This document shows, one piece after another, positions 43,694 to 55,883 of a stretch of DNA of 64,000 bases. The position numbers were made by a program, and so were the translations under genes. The DNA lies in NCBI GenBank assembly GCA_963576735.1, contig OY755171.1:8866001-8930000 (forward strand), written 5' to 3'. A model generated the notes under the pieces. It did no database searches. It was not told where the DNA came from and saw only the letters and a program-made list of their open reading frames with translations. Within the stretch, counting starts at the first letter, position 1, and the number at the start of each line of letters is the position of its first letter. Origin of the DNA: Bedellia somnulentella (Eukaryota; Arthropoda; Insecta; Lepidoptera; Bedelliidae).

Positions 43694-44404
43694 TTAGCTT
43701 TTAACTTAATCCCAGTAAATAAGATTATATTTTTTGTTGAAAATAGACAGAAAAAAACTTTGCATACTAAGTTTAACGTTGAAGATCTCCAGAGATTAGT
43801 GGAAGTATTTTTGTTTCTAGACCAAATATATAATATTTTAAATTAAGGAAGAAAATTGAGCTGATTATGATTGATATTAAAATTAAAAAAGTATACTTGT
43901 TCCTAATTTTAAGCTGTCTAGTAGCTTCTTAAAGTTAATACAAAAGCAATATTTACTTTGAAATAAATAGTAGTCGTCAATTACAGTACTATCAGAAATT
44001 TATATTTCTTATCTAAAATCAGAGCTAAATTTCCATAGTATAACACTATGGAAATTAAGCTCTTATTTATTAGCGTCCTTATAAATACAAAATGGCGACA
44101 TCTAAAGCTAAATGAAAAACATTTTGATACCAATAAATTTCTCCGTCATACTCTAATGGACACAAAGAACTTGTATAACTTCTTTATCTCTAAGTAAAAC
44201 TAAGTACTCTTAACTTAAATTGAAAAAGTTGATAGCTTAGAGTCTAGTTTCAGCATTATCTCATTTGCCAGGGTATTTGTAGATTATTTGCATCAAACTC
44301 TTGCTTTAGACTTAAACTAGTGAGTTGCCCCAACTTTGCACAAATAATAAGAGGTTAAAAATACTTAGTTATTATTTATACGATCTTGTCCCCAATCAAC
44401 TTCC
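43694..44404. other. Unassigned DNA with an 18-bp-stem hairpin
   Basis: Bases 44021-44039 (AGAGCTAAATTTCCATAG) pair with 44045-44063 (CTATGGAAATTAAGCTCT) around a short loop, with about one mismatch. A family A scrap (CCCCAATCAACTTCCAAATG) lies near 44391-44412. No gene. Confidence 0.5.
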
Positions 44405-44735
44405 AAATGTGAGAAGTACTTACCTTTGAAAATCATGTGATATTATTACCTGATGTTCAGAGTACCCACGTTTTGCTGAGACAGAGTACTCACGTGATAG
44501 GGGGCTGGCCTATTGCCGTTTTTGTACAAATACACTGTCACATAACTTAGTAAAACTCAGCCATGTGGATTTCCTCATGATGTTTTCCCTCATCGTAAGC
44601 AACCATGATAAATTACCCGCACATATGTTTTTTAGAAAATATAGATTGGTGTAGGCCCGAACCGGTATTTGAAAACACGCGCCTATCTGCGTGACGGACG
44701 TAAGTTTTCATCCATGGAGCTATCACGGTTGTCAT
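44405..44735 (-). repeat. Family B SINE, nearly complete
   Basis: Reverse orientation: GTTCAGAGTACCCACGTTTT, CACGTGATAGGGGGCTGGCC, CACTGTCACATAACTTAG, then the tRNA-like head ending at CTATCACGGTTG. The B-box region is decayed (CCGAACCGGTATTTGAAAAC). Confidence 0.8.
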
Positions 44736-44986
44736 TTGGTATATTAATAAAATTATAAAGCCAAGAGAGTAGCATAATAATATTATGGCACTCGCTCGAA
44801 ACATTATCGAACGAAACAAATATTAATCTTAATCTCAAAATACGGAAAATTTATACTTTTTCACCTTTTTACAGAAAATATAATATTAGTTTGTGTGATC
44901 TCATCTCATCAGAGCAAAATTTGAACCCAAAATGTATTTAATATATTAAAAGTTTGTTAATTCAGCGTACACAATATTGATTTATC
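44736..44986. other. Unassigned non-coding DNA
   Basis: Short AT-rich gap between the SINE and the next element. Confidence 0.35.
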
Positions 44987-46236
44987 GGGCATTTCTACGG
45001 GCAGTGTCAATTGAGCTACTGTTGTGCAAAAAGTATCTTATAGTTATAATGACATACTTCAAAAAAATCACCCAATTTTTAAGGGCTTTTGACTCGATGG
45101 AGAGCATTTCTAAAAGATCGTTATACTTATATAAACTCTGAAAAAAAAACTTAAACTTTGAAAACGGGGAAAATTTGGCCAAAAAAGTCGTGTCCGGATT
45201 CCAGAATTGACTCGATATTGCTTCATAACTTTTTTAATAATACCTTCATAGTTAAAAATCTTACATTCCTAGAACATGGAATAGACAATAAAGCTATATA
45301 AGTAAATATATGTAATGTAACTACTTGGGTTATAATAAAATAACACTTTGTAACTTTGTCGGAAGCTTCGGTCTCAATTCGCTGAAATTTACTTTTGTCT
45401 ACCTACATCACTAACTAAGAGCAGTACGAACGTCACTAGCTGGTTCCCACAAACTGCCGGTAGCGCCCGAGCGGCCGAGCATTATGAGCAAAGGGACAGC
45501 ATTATTTAGGAGCATTTTTCGAAGGTACGAAAGTAGTCGGTAATTTTAGGATCGTGTCATTTCTGAAATCGGTGTGTTACATAAATTTTGACTATCAAAG
45601 TATTTACAACGATTATTGCTCCATTTATCGACTAGTTTAGTGATATCTTTGTATGTATTTTGTATAAATAGCTTCAAATTGTATAATTTATAAGTTATTT
45701 GGTAAAATGTGTTATTTCCCCAATTCGGTGGGTCTCAATTACCTGGAATCTTGAGCACCAAAATGAGAAAACTTACACCGATTTGAGATTTTACTATACT
45801 TTTAAGAAAACACTATAAAGATATGATGAAAATTATCTTAATTAAGCAAAAAATATTTTACACATATGCTTAATGTTTCTAATATTATATTCCCAAACAC
45901 GTACATTAAAAAAATAAAGCTGAACTTGCTTATGACCAATGCATAATCCACTTTGACTTTAGTATATTATTGCACATATAACTATTGCACGAAGTACGCT
46001 AATAAAATACAAAGCTTTCATTTTGGAAGTAGCAGGCAACAAATATCTATATTCATACATTATCATGACCATCATTACAGGCACATTATCATATCTTGAT
46101 AACCATCATTACAGGCACAGCCTAATGCAATGGCATCGAAATACATAAAAACTTATAAAATATATTTATAATAAATTATTAACATTAATAAAAAATAACT
46201 AATTCTAACATATATGTAATTAAATATTTAATTTCC

Positions 46237-47345
46237 TTAATTGTAGCAAATTATGTTTAATGCTACTATTGTGAATTCATTCAGAGTACACCAAAACAAG
46301 TCTACATCCTCAGCAATTAAATTTAATGTTCTAAGAGCCCGAGTGACTGGAGCCTCCCCTAGTAGCTTGGTGCGTGCGAACGGTACAGCCAATAGGGCAG
46401 GTCGTCGCCTACGACCCATGTACCTGTCTGGTATGTTGAGGCGAAGCTGCTCCAATACAACTGGATTTTCTAACTTACCTCTGAGCACTTTGAATAGGTA
46501 CAACACTGAAGAAAGTTGTCTCCTAACCCTCAGCTCTGTATATCCTACCGTACCCAACACAAAAAGAGTTGGGTAGTTCAGTGGGTAAAATGGGTATACC
46601 CCATAGTATTTGAGATATAGATACCTTACAAATTTATTCTGTATTCGTTCCAACATAAGACTATATTTAATTTCATGAGGGGACCAGACAAGTGCATTAA
46701 ATTCCAAATTACTTCTAACTAAAGCATTGTATAATGCTACAATAGCTCGAATATTAGTAAAATCTCGCACATTGCGCAGAATAAAACCTAACTGACCAAA
46801 AGCATAAGCATAAGCATAAACATAAGCATAAACTTTCACGCCGAATATCCCCGAAGGGGTTGGCAGAGGTACTAATACTTCTGAACATCACGTGACTTTG
46901 TCACCTGGTGTTCAGAGTACCCACGTTTTGCATGGACAGTGTACTCACGTGATAGGGGGCAGGCCTATCGCCGTTTTGTACGAATACACTGTCACATGAC
47001 TAAGTACAACTCAGCCATGTGGGTTTCCTCACGATGTTTTCCCTCACCGTTAACAACCATGATAAATTAACCACACATATGTCTTTTAGAAAAGACAAAT
47101 TGGTGTAGGCCCGACCCAGGATTTGAACACTAGTCTTTTGCACGATAACCGAGTGTTCTACCCACTGGGCTATCACGGTTGCCAAAAGTCTTTTTAGAAA
47201 TATTGACAATGTGTTCCCTAAAATGCAATTTATCACAAAATTTAACCCCTAGATCTTTAACTTCAGTGACCCTGGGCCATGGATGAACCCCCAATGACAT
47301 ATTCCTGCTGGATAGGTGTTAATGCCCTAGTGAAGGACATCAGTT
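46237..47345 (-). pseudogene. CR1/Jockey-like reverse transcriptase C-terminus, split by a SINE
   Basis: Minus-strand frame: VKDLGVKFCDKLHFREHIVN (47270-47200), then after the SINE FGQLGFILRNVRDFTNIRAI, ALVRSNLEFNALVWSPHE, YYGVYPFYPLNYPTLFVLG and LNIPDRYMGRRRRPALLAVP to a stop at 46237. It is the thumb and C-terminal region of a non-LTR reverse transcriptase. The catalytic core is absent. Removing the SINE and one duplication restores the frame, so the LINE piece was little decayed when the SINE arrived. Confidence 0.8.
46803..47181 (-). mobile_element. Full-length family B SINE inserted in the LINE fragment
   Basis: CCAAAAG flanks it on both sides (46796-46802, 47182-47188). On the minus strand it starts CAACCGTGATAGCCCAGTGG with A box TAGCCCAGTGGG and B box GTTCAAATCC, and ends in a TTATG/CTTATG-type tail. 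At 379 bp it agrees with the copy at 28448-28823. Confidence 0.9.
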
Positions 47346-47415
47346 ATTTACTATATGAAACATGGAAACCTCGTTACTCAATCATTCTGTACTGTAAGTA
47401 AATGTCTTAGGCACG

Positions 47416-47708
47416 ATGCTGTACGATTTTTTAAAGATGAAATATCTGATATACAACCTTTTTTTTATATCCGATTCACCTTCAGCTCAGTATCGCAACC
47501 GAAAAATCTTTTTTATCATGACGTGCCTTCGCTGGAATTTTCCTAGCCTTGCGTCGGATGGAACTTTACAGAGCTTGGGCATGGTAAAGGAGCGCCTGAT
47601 GGCGTTGGAGGATACCTTAAAAGTACGGCTAATAAAATAGTTGTGCGTGGCTATGACATACCTGATATTGACAACTTTCGTGATTCTTTTGAAAAAACAT
47701 GTCAATAA
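47416..47708 (+). pseudogene. Transposase-like fragment with HGKGAPDGVGG motif
   Basis: In one frame FFISDSPSAQYRNRKIFFIM appears. After a frameshift near 47540, WNFTELGHGKGAPDGVGGYL is followed by KSTANKIVVRGYDIPDIDNF, ending at TAA 47706-47708. From memory the pair S-D-x-P-x-x-Q-Y-R-N and H-G-K-G-x-x-D-G-x-G-G marks an uncharacterised protein family repeated in many invertebrate genomes, probably transposase-derived. It sits inside the TIR-bounded element and is the best clue to what moved it. Confidence 0.5.
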
Positions 47709-48636
47709 CATCAAAATCGAAGTGGTCGATGAGTCTGGCATTTTTGAAAAGGAAATGCTTGATTAATATATAATTTATTTATTCATTTACACAGAAATAA
47801 TCTTTACAGGCATGGCCTAAAACGAATAATTCTTAATTAATTATTAATGTAGGTAGTTTTGAAATATTATTGATATCTAGATGGTCATTTGCTGTTATAC
47901 TTAAGTAATCTTTAGATAAGTACAGTTTGTTAAATTGTTAAACTAGTTCCTGGTATTTTTATAGTTCCTGGTATAACACAACGGTGTTTTTATTATGTTA
48001 CATATCTTCTTTATATGAAAAGTAATGATATTTAAACTATTCGAGTTACTTAAAATGATGATCTCGCTATGTTAAAAGTGATAAAACGAAGTTAATTTAT
48101 CAAATAAATAGCATTTATAAGATTGTCTTCTTTTACTTTCATGTTATTAATAAATATTGCTGCAAGAAGTTAGTTCTATTTCTGGTTATGTATCAGTATT
48201 TACAATATAAAATTACACCGTCAGTAAACAAAATCAAGCACGTTTCGGTATTTTTTAGTAACCATTACATTATTTCTCTAATAGGTGACAGCGTTTCTTA
48301 TTTTGCTTAAAACATTTTCTGAATTCGTTGTACTATATTCCAATTCGGTGGTTCGTTTTCTAAATTCGCTGCCATGTACTCCAATTCGGTGACCCATTTT
48401 GTCAATTCGGTGCTTTCTCAATACGGTGATTAAGTTTTCTCATAAACCACTTTACGAAAACTGGTGCCAATGCCATATTTATATTAAGTATACAATATAC
48501 TTCAGACTTCATTATAAAATTACTTTATAAAACCTTATTTCAATTTCAGCACCGAATTGAGAAAAACACGGGCCTTCCGTAGAAATGCCCAGTTATATCT
48601 TGTGTGCAATAGAAGAACAAAATTTATATAAAGACC

Positions 48637-48718
48637 AAACCTGTTTGATAAAATATGCAAATTAATTGATGTCCTAGTAAGAACATCAATTAATTTGCAT
48701 ATTTTATCAAACAGGTTT
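48637..48718. repeat. Perfect 36-bp inverted repeat, 10-nt loop
   Basis: Bases 48637-48672 (starting AAACCTGTTTGATAAAATAT) and 48683-48718 (ending TTTTATCAAACAGGTTT) are exact reverse complements around CCTAGTAAGA. It lies 46 bp beyond the TIR element's right end. Confidence 0.9.
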
Positions 48719-51689
48719 AGCTTAGTTTGTCTTTCAACTATCCTTTTATTTTTTTATATCAGTGAAGCAAATCATTTATGCCAAAATAAAGTTTAAAACT
48801 CAGAAAAATGTCTTTTCATGGATACTTAAGGATACTTTATGACTTGAACTGACTAAAAAAATAGGAGCAGGTTTTTAATACGATATCAATGTTTATTTTC
48901 AAAGTTTGTAACTTAATATCTCCGTCATTCATTATTTTGTGTATAGTTTTATTGATTTATTTAGTTTGTGTGGTTAGCATTATGTATCTTTATAAAATTT
49001 CTTGGTTTTTCTGTAATAATTTTAGTTTCAATCTAAACAAGTTTTAGCATTCGGGAAAAAAGTAACATTATATACATCGTATAAAATATTATTTTTCAAC
49101 CTAAAAACTTTAAAGCTCAAGATGGAAAAATATCACAGTGCAACTAAAATTCTAAACTTATTTCAAAAGAAAATTCCTACACTTTTTTCATATCGTTGAC
49201 CACAACGTTGAATAATAAATAGTGAACAGACCCCGCCAGTGTCCATACACATACACAATTTTAAATTCAATCCATCAGCAATGGCCGCCCGTGACAAAAC
49301 ACTGAAATGGCCACGTATGCATTAGGTAAGTGTTTGTAAACCATTGGTGGAGTATGAAGATTAATATTTTAATATAACTTTATTGACAATAAATGGGACG
49401 GTCTCCAAAGAAATAAAAGTATATACTTACTTATATATACTTTCATTATTTCATTCTGATGTTAAGTAATGTGCAAAATTAAGAATTTCTGTAGCGTTAA
49501 ATTTACTTGTGTAGCATTACGAACTGGTGGGAGATTGCTCAAGACCACTTTGAGTGAAAGAAGGCGAGGGGCAAATGGCCGCCAGTTGAACACATGCGTC
49601 TAATAATAAACAATATATAAATTTAGTTGAAGTACCCCGCAGAAGCACATTAGAAAAATACAGGACATTGTATATACAATAGCAATATCTATAATAAACT
49701 ATGAAATGAAATTAGAAATAAGAACTCATCACATTTTAAATTCATTCTATAGATGACTAAATAGAAAAGTGCGATGAGTAATATTTTCTTTGTCAGCTTA
49801 TTTTATTTTCAACTTGCTCTGAATTATTGTGTACTCAAGAAATCGGCAAAAAGCTCTGAAATAGTATGAAGTGATATTCAGAACCTTATTCAACTCTGCT
49901 ATCTTTTCTGTGGTTGAATTTAAGGAACATTTAATTTTTAAGGGGTAACAGCTTAGAAATAACATTTCTGTTTTATAAAATATTATTCAAAATTACACGA
50001 AAGTTTGAAACCCCTGATTCTAAGTGTCGCAGGTGCCTCACCTGTCCTGATTCACAGAAAGTGCATTGGATTGGATTCGCTGGACTAGATTGGGTGATGG
50101 CAAAAATAAATATATTACTCCTCAAACGCTGCAATTCAACTCTTTGATGTATGAAAAATTACCATTTTGGTTATATTTGGTTTATTACTTTGGCATTTTA
50201 ACATAACTAGTGCTAATATTGTAATCATTTTGCTTATATGTAGACCATTCGTTTTGTTTAGTTTATATGTAGAGTATAATTTTAAAAGACACACATAGTA
50301 AATTAAATATATGCAGGCTGAGAATTCTTAACTAAATTATGGGAAACAGGAAATATATCAAACAGTAGTATATATGAATTGATTCAACCTGTGAAAATTT
50401 AAGACACACAATAAGGTTAAATATGTTGTAGGACCCAATAATTTATACTTCATTGGTGCAGCACATGTATTAAGCACATAAACACAGGGCAAGTTAAGGC
50501 ATCTAAAATTTCAAAAACTATTGTATCCTCCTCGACTTATTATAATAGAAAAAAAAGCAACGCCCAAGTGCTAGTAGAATAGTATTTATTTATACATAGG
50601 AAGATTCTCAATCTCTATGTAGTTGTTTAAAAACACAAAAACGCCATTTAATATTAACTATTTGGTATTTGTTGTTAACGAGGAAACCGAAATAGATCTT
50701 CGGAGAAATTTATATCAGCTCTACAGACCGACAAACAAGCAGAGAGACAGACAGTAAAGTCAGAGTAATAGTACGGTACCGCTTTTTTATCCTTTCGCTT
50801 TTTTTAATAGGAAAATCGTCATGTATGTAAATAAATGAAATAAACTTTCGTGTTAGAAACTCACAATTCTGAAGATTTAAGTTTGCCCTGTTATCTATGA
50901 AAGTTGGAGTCCACAATTTATCGTGGGAAAATTATGCTGTCCAGTGTTCCCGCGCAATTTGCATAAAGGAAGTTGTTATTACGAGGTACTGCGATTGTCA
51001 TGGACTTGAATTAAGTACTTGAAAAAATGGTTCGCGTGATTTTACTATTTTATGACTACTGACGGTTTATGAGTTCTGATTTAATCTAGTCTTCGTGATT
51101 CGATCTTGGGAATGCTTGGAAAATGATGCTTCTGTTGATCGATGAACTTGTCTTTACATCACTTTTGAAAAATTATCAACTAAAATATGTAATATGCGCA
51201 TAAAGTATACTAACTTATATAACTAAACATACTTTTAATAAATAAGTATATATGTTTATGCTCATCTAGAAGTTATTGGCTTCAAACATGAGTATTATTT
51301 TTTATTAATTTGAGTTTGTTTACAGAGTTTAAACCCGTACCTGTGGAAGTCATGGGTAGTGCAGTTTGCCTTACGCTACCTGAAAACCTATGTTTGTTAT
51401 GCGCCCTGAAAAATGCAATAAATATTTGAATTAACAAAGAATTTGAGCGTCGAAAAGTATTTTACTTTTAATTACAATTATTTTAGTTTTAGTTTGTAGC
51501 TAATAATATTTGATAGATAAAAAAAAGTACACATGCTACGTGACTGCATAAAAAATGAAAATTTTGTTTCCAGGTCAATAATACAAACACACATTATTGT
51601 AAAACTTAAGTTATAATTCTCAGGGCCCAGTGAAAGATTTTTTATAGTGGCGCTAATGTCACGTACGATCTAGTTTTGGTAGGTTATTC
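48719..51689. other. Long AT-rich stretch without a recognised gene
   Basis: Two weak exon-like spots: 49280-49325 (CAGCAATGGCCGCCCGTG then GGTAAGTG, with a stop before the donor) and 51321-51425 (after TTTACAG, frames open to AATAAATATT). Neither is supported by a domain. Confidence 0.3.
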
Positions 51690-52140
51690 TCAAATGGGCA
51701 GACGTTTGGTGTAAAGATCTTTAGAATCAGATAGTGAAGTTACTGATATCCAAAATTGGGCAGATTGTTTATAATGATATTTTACCAAAACAAAAGCTGG
51801 GAATTGGCACTGCTTTTGATATTCCCGACAAGATTCAAAGGGTAGCCAGAGCACAATAATTTTTTTTCGGTAATAGTCAACAATAAACCTAACAATCATA
51901 AGTACTAGTAGTATATAGGCAAGACAAGTTTTAGACAAAACTGACCGCCATTGGGGTGTTAAGGTTCTGGAGTGGCGGTCATCAACTAGATGGCGTAGTG
52001 TGGATATCTCCCACAACTTAACAGATGACTTCTCAGTTCGAAGTTCGCAGGAGGTCGATGGTTGGAGCCCATGAATTATCTTTGTGGAGAGGTTCAGGCT
52101 TTCAATTCCCTATATCCAGCAGTTGATGTTTTTTACTGAT
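51690..52140. repeat. Decayed LINE-like 3' region (tentative)
   Basis: Bases 52055-52125 (TTTGTGGAGAGGTTCAGGCT, then CCCTATATCCAGCAG) resemble the 'gagaggcc...cccagcagtgg' end common to insect RTE/R1-type LINEs, plus strand. The open minus-strand frame over 51690-52016 has no recognisable domain. Confidence 0.3.
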
Positions 52141-53940
52141 GGGAATGCAAAACCAAATCATTTTAAAATAACTCTTATTTTCAACTATCTGTCTCTGTAA
52201 GGAATAAAGTATATACTTTTCAATGCAGAATTATTATTTTAGATATCTAAAGGAGCTTTAACCCACTTTAATTTTTTATACATAAAATAACTTTCATTTA
52301 TAATACGATTTTTTCATCCAGTCTTTGATGGAATTGCAAACCAGAGGTATGACAATATAAAAACCAATAAATTTTGGGAAAAACATTTATTTTCAACCTT
52401 TGTCGACTAGACACTTCTATTTACATATATTACATTTTGGAATGTATATAAAATATTCTGTATCGTTTTGGCTTTCACACTATTAACTAACTTATAAATA
52501 ACATATACAAAAAATAAAAATTAGTTTTCTTAGTAAAAAATACATTCAGTATATAAAGTGCAGTATAAAAATAGATCTATGAAATCTATTGAAATACTCG
52601 TCGTCCTTTAAATAAAGTATTAAACGTTTTTTTTAATTAGGTTATAATATCTTTGAATATTTAACTTCTTTAGTTTTAAACTAAGAAACAGCGAACAACC
52701 ATATCAAAAACACATATTCTAATTTTATTCATTTGATTCGATGTTTTTTAACCAATATTTACCAAGCCAACTTTCCCAAGTAAGCCTAGTTTTCATGTCG
52801 TGAATCTTTCAATCAGTAAATATTAGGCAACTCCAAAATACAATATGAAATAAAACTATCTATTACTATCAAGAGATGGACATTAAGGCTCAAAATAGCA
52901 TTTTAATAGCTATGCCAAGCTATCCGTTAAAACAACACTAAATCCGATAAATTGAAAAAGGAACCATTAATACTATTTCGATCGCCACTTTATTTCTGTA
53001 ATCAAATAGCTATGATAATAAATAGCTAATATCCACTAAAACTATAATAGTATTTGACAGACCTTTGGCTTTGATGTAATAGGTATTTGGAATAAAAAGC
53101 TTCTTTAATATTTTAAACACCAAGTCTTACAAAAAATATTACTACATAGCTTAGAGGACTCGTGTTATATTAAGTTAAACAAAAAAAAACTTTTTATTTA
53201 TTCATGACGTAATAATTTAGTTTTCTAATTATTAAATAGTACAGAACAACTCTTTATTGCACATCACAAAAGAAATATTTGAAATAACGCATATTTAGAA
53301 AAATAATGTACTTCGTCAATTTAAATGAATTGGAATAAATGTACACCCACCATGTGTATTTTTTTTTTGTTTATTATCTATACTAATAAGAATCTTGATT
53401 TTACTACTGCTCCGTGTTATTGTTTACAAATGTAGCACACGAAATGTTAGACCCAGGTACACACGTTAGCTAGGTAGTTCGATACTATTTACTACAATAA
53501 CTCATTATGATAATACAATATTTATATTTTATTATCTTTTAATGTCTAAGCATGTTTTTTTTAACTTTAATTAACAACACATACTTGTGCTAATTCATAC
53601 CAAAGTGTTAAACTGTATTAAAAACTAATGAAACCTAAAATTAAATGAACAAATAACTTAAGGCGTGTATTAAGCCTATGCATTTTGACATTTGATGTTT
53701 TAAGCTCAAAAGCTACCTCTTATGTTTATGGTTTAATGTTAATATATGTCTATCATTGGCTATATAAATCTATCATCACTTATACAAGAGCATTTACATT
53801 TTTCTTGTTTACATGTTTCTAAAAAGAAAGCGTATTTAATACGTTTCTAAAATAGTTTGTGGTAAAAGCCTCATTTTACAGCATAAAATATTTGAATTTA
53901 TATGAATGGTTTAAAAATACAACACAATTGTGATTCTTTA
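52141..53940. other. AT-rich DNA without recognised features
   Basis: Several homopolymer runs. No gene, repeat family or strong hairpin seen. Confidence 0.35.
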
Positions 53941-53945
53941 TTTTT

Positions 53946-54460
53946 AACCGACTTCAAAAAAAGGAGTGTTCTCAATTCGACCGATATATTTTTTTTTTTT
54001 TTTTTTATGTTTGTTCGCCGATTAATTCGCCATTTATGAACCGATTTTGATTATTATTTTTTTATTCGAAAGAAGATACTCCCGGATTGGTACCATGATG
54101 AGGATATCAGGGTCTGATGATGGGATCCTGGAGAAATCGAGGGGAACCCTCAAATTTTATAGGCAAATGTACCGCGTTTTACATATTTTCTGAACTTATA
54201 TTGGCATTTGCTTCTGAAAATCATATTGTTATGCTGCTGAGCATCAGCTCAATCATCAGATAGAAGGTGTGGATCCTCAATCACTAGGTATTAGGAAACA
54301 GTTCTTTCCACATTCTATATAGATTTATACTCCTCTTCGTAGCTTTTATGAAGAGAAGTACAGGTTCACTAAACATTTCTTTTGTTATGTTATTGTTACC
54401 GAGAAAGTACCATGAGACCAGGATCTGATGATGGCATCCCAGAAAATCGAGGGGACTGTC
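53946..54460 (+). repeat. Dispersed repeat beginning ACCGACTTCAAAAAAAGGAG
   Basis: Includes CTCAATTCGACCG, a T run (53990-54006), ATTCGCCATTTATGAACCG and GAAATCGAGGGGAACCCTC. A partial second copy of the last block occurs at 54405-54470 (GAAAATCGAGGGGACTGTCG). The ACCGACTTC start is shared with the arms of the foldback at 54.8 kb. The element type is not determined. Confidence 0.5.
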
Positions 54461-54470
54461 GAAACTTACA

Positions 54471-54655
54471 ATGATGTGACAGTGTATTTGTTCAAAACGC
54501 CGATAGGCCTGCCCTGTATAACGTGAGAACACTGCCTAATAAATCGTGGGTACTCTGAACAACAGGCGACAATGTCACGTGATATTCTATTCAGAAGTAT
54601 TACTACCTCTGCTAACCCCTTCAGGGATATTCGGCGTGAGCGTTTGAGTCTTTCT
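54471..54655 (+). repeat. Family B SINE 3' half
   Basis: GATGTGACAGTGTATTTGTT, CGATAGGCCTGCCC, TACTACCTCTGCTAACCCCT and ATTCGGCGTGAGCGTTTGAG. The tRNA-like head is missing. Confidence 0.8.
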
Positions 54656-54842
54656 TGAGATGTAGAATTGAAGACCATCGCCTTTCGAAGGATTTTAAGA
54701 ACAATGTAAGGTTACATATGGTTGAGCCTATTTAATATCGTACTATAATAGAAATACCGGAAATACGAAGAATAATACAGTAATTGTCGCTTCCTCATCC
54801 GAGAGGCATCTTTGCCGGGTCTACCCATCTCTAAAAATCGTA

Positions 54843-55424
54843 AAATAAAATAATTTTTAACAAAAAGAAAACCGACTTCATAGAAAAACAACCGAAAATA
54901 AACAATCTAGTACTAAAAAGTACGAAATAAGTTTTTTAATTGAATATGAGTACTGTGATTGATACCTTAGCAATTTCTTTATTCCACACGCGTCAGTTCA
55001 ACCTACCTAAATATTACAATTCTCTTAAATTAATTTTTGAGTCGGTGCCAGACAAACAAAAGTAAATTCACCCTGCTATCTATCTCTGATTATTACAATC
55101 TAAAAAATATTATATCGTACAAAAATCAATTTACCCTACAACTACAAGGTACCCTACATTTTACATGTATATGAAGTGCGAAATACACACTTCTTATTAT
55201 CAATAATCATCGAGGCTGGCACCGGCTCACAAATTAATTTAAGATAATTTTAAGATTTAGGTAGGTTGAACTGACGCGTGTGGAATAAAGAAATTGCTAA
55301 GGTATCAATCACAGTACTCATATTCAATTAAAAAACTTATTTCGTACTTTTTAGTACTAGATTGTTTATTTTCGGTTGTTTTTCTATGAAGTCGGTTTTC
55401 TTTTTGTTAAAAATTATTTTATTT
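54843..55424. mobile_element. Foldback element: 209-bp inverted arms, 164-bp spacer
   Basis: Bases 54843-55012 are the exact reverse complement of 55255-55424 (170 bp without a mismatch). The match continues inward, imperfectly, to 55051/55216 (GTGCCAG). The arms start AAATAAAATAATTTTTAACA and contain AAAACCGACTTCATAG. No open frame. Transcription across it would give a long hairpin. No target-site duplication was found. Confidence 0.9.
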
Positions 55425-55806
55425 AAACATGTTATTTTTGGAATATAATTTATACACTGATCAAGTTCTAATGTAAAGGTACATACATAATTGACACAGA
55501 AAATATTACCCTTATACGTGCAGTTTAATTTCATTTATATATTTTTTTAAAAACAGCTGGATTCATAAATTAGTTATTAATAAATTTATATCAAAGTTCT
55601 ACTATATTCACATATTGAATAATCCAGTAAATAATCAAACTTAAACGGGAGGGCGTTTAAGTTTCACCATCCCTTAAACAAGTGTGGAAATATTTTTTTA
55701 CAGATGTTGATAAAATATAATTTATAATACATAAACAACTTGTTTACTGTACAATTTAATTTATAAAATATTTCTTTCTTAATAATCTATCAGTTTATAT
55801 TTCTCT

Positions 55807-55883
55807 TCACGTTTGTCTTGAATACCAGTAATTTAGTATTACGCTGCAGATGAGGACCACAGCTGTTGACGACAATATGTTAC
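55807..55883 (-). CDS. Ig gene terminal exon: hydrophobic anchor
   Basis: Acceptor ATTTCAG. Reads GNILSSTAVVLICSVILNYW, YSRQT, stop TGA (55807-55809). Either a GPI-anchor signal (small G-N residues then a hydrophobic end) or a transmembrane segment with a four- or five-residue tail. No AATAAA was found in the first ~100 bp downstream on this strand. Confidence 0.82.

Larger units (their letters stand above)
44987..48590 (+). mobile_element. Unclassified TIR DNA transposon with recurring CAATTCGGTG motif
   Basis: GGGCATTTCTACGG at 44987-45000 is exactly mirrored by CCGTAGAAATGCCC at 48577-48590. The 10-mer CAATTCGGTG occurs at 45721, 48341, 48382, 48403 and inverted at 48550, with close variants at 45375, 48321, 48362 and 48419. 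A decayed transposase-like frame lies at 47416-47708. A LINE fragment with its own SINE is nested inside. No target-site duplication is evident, so the outer limits and superfamily remain inferred. Confidence 0.6.

Noticed and set aside
49280..49325. Kozak-like ATG followed by a GTAAGT donor
   Set aside because: The frame stops before the donor after about 14 codons, and no partner exon was found.
51321..51425. Exon-like open frames after TTTACAG ending at AATAAA
   Set aside because: Two frames are equally open, with no domain and no matching upstream exon.
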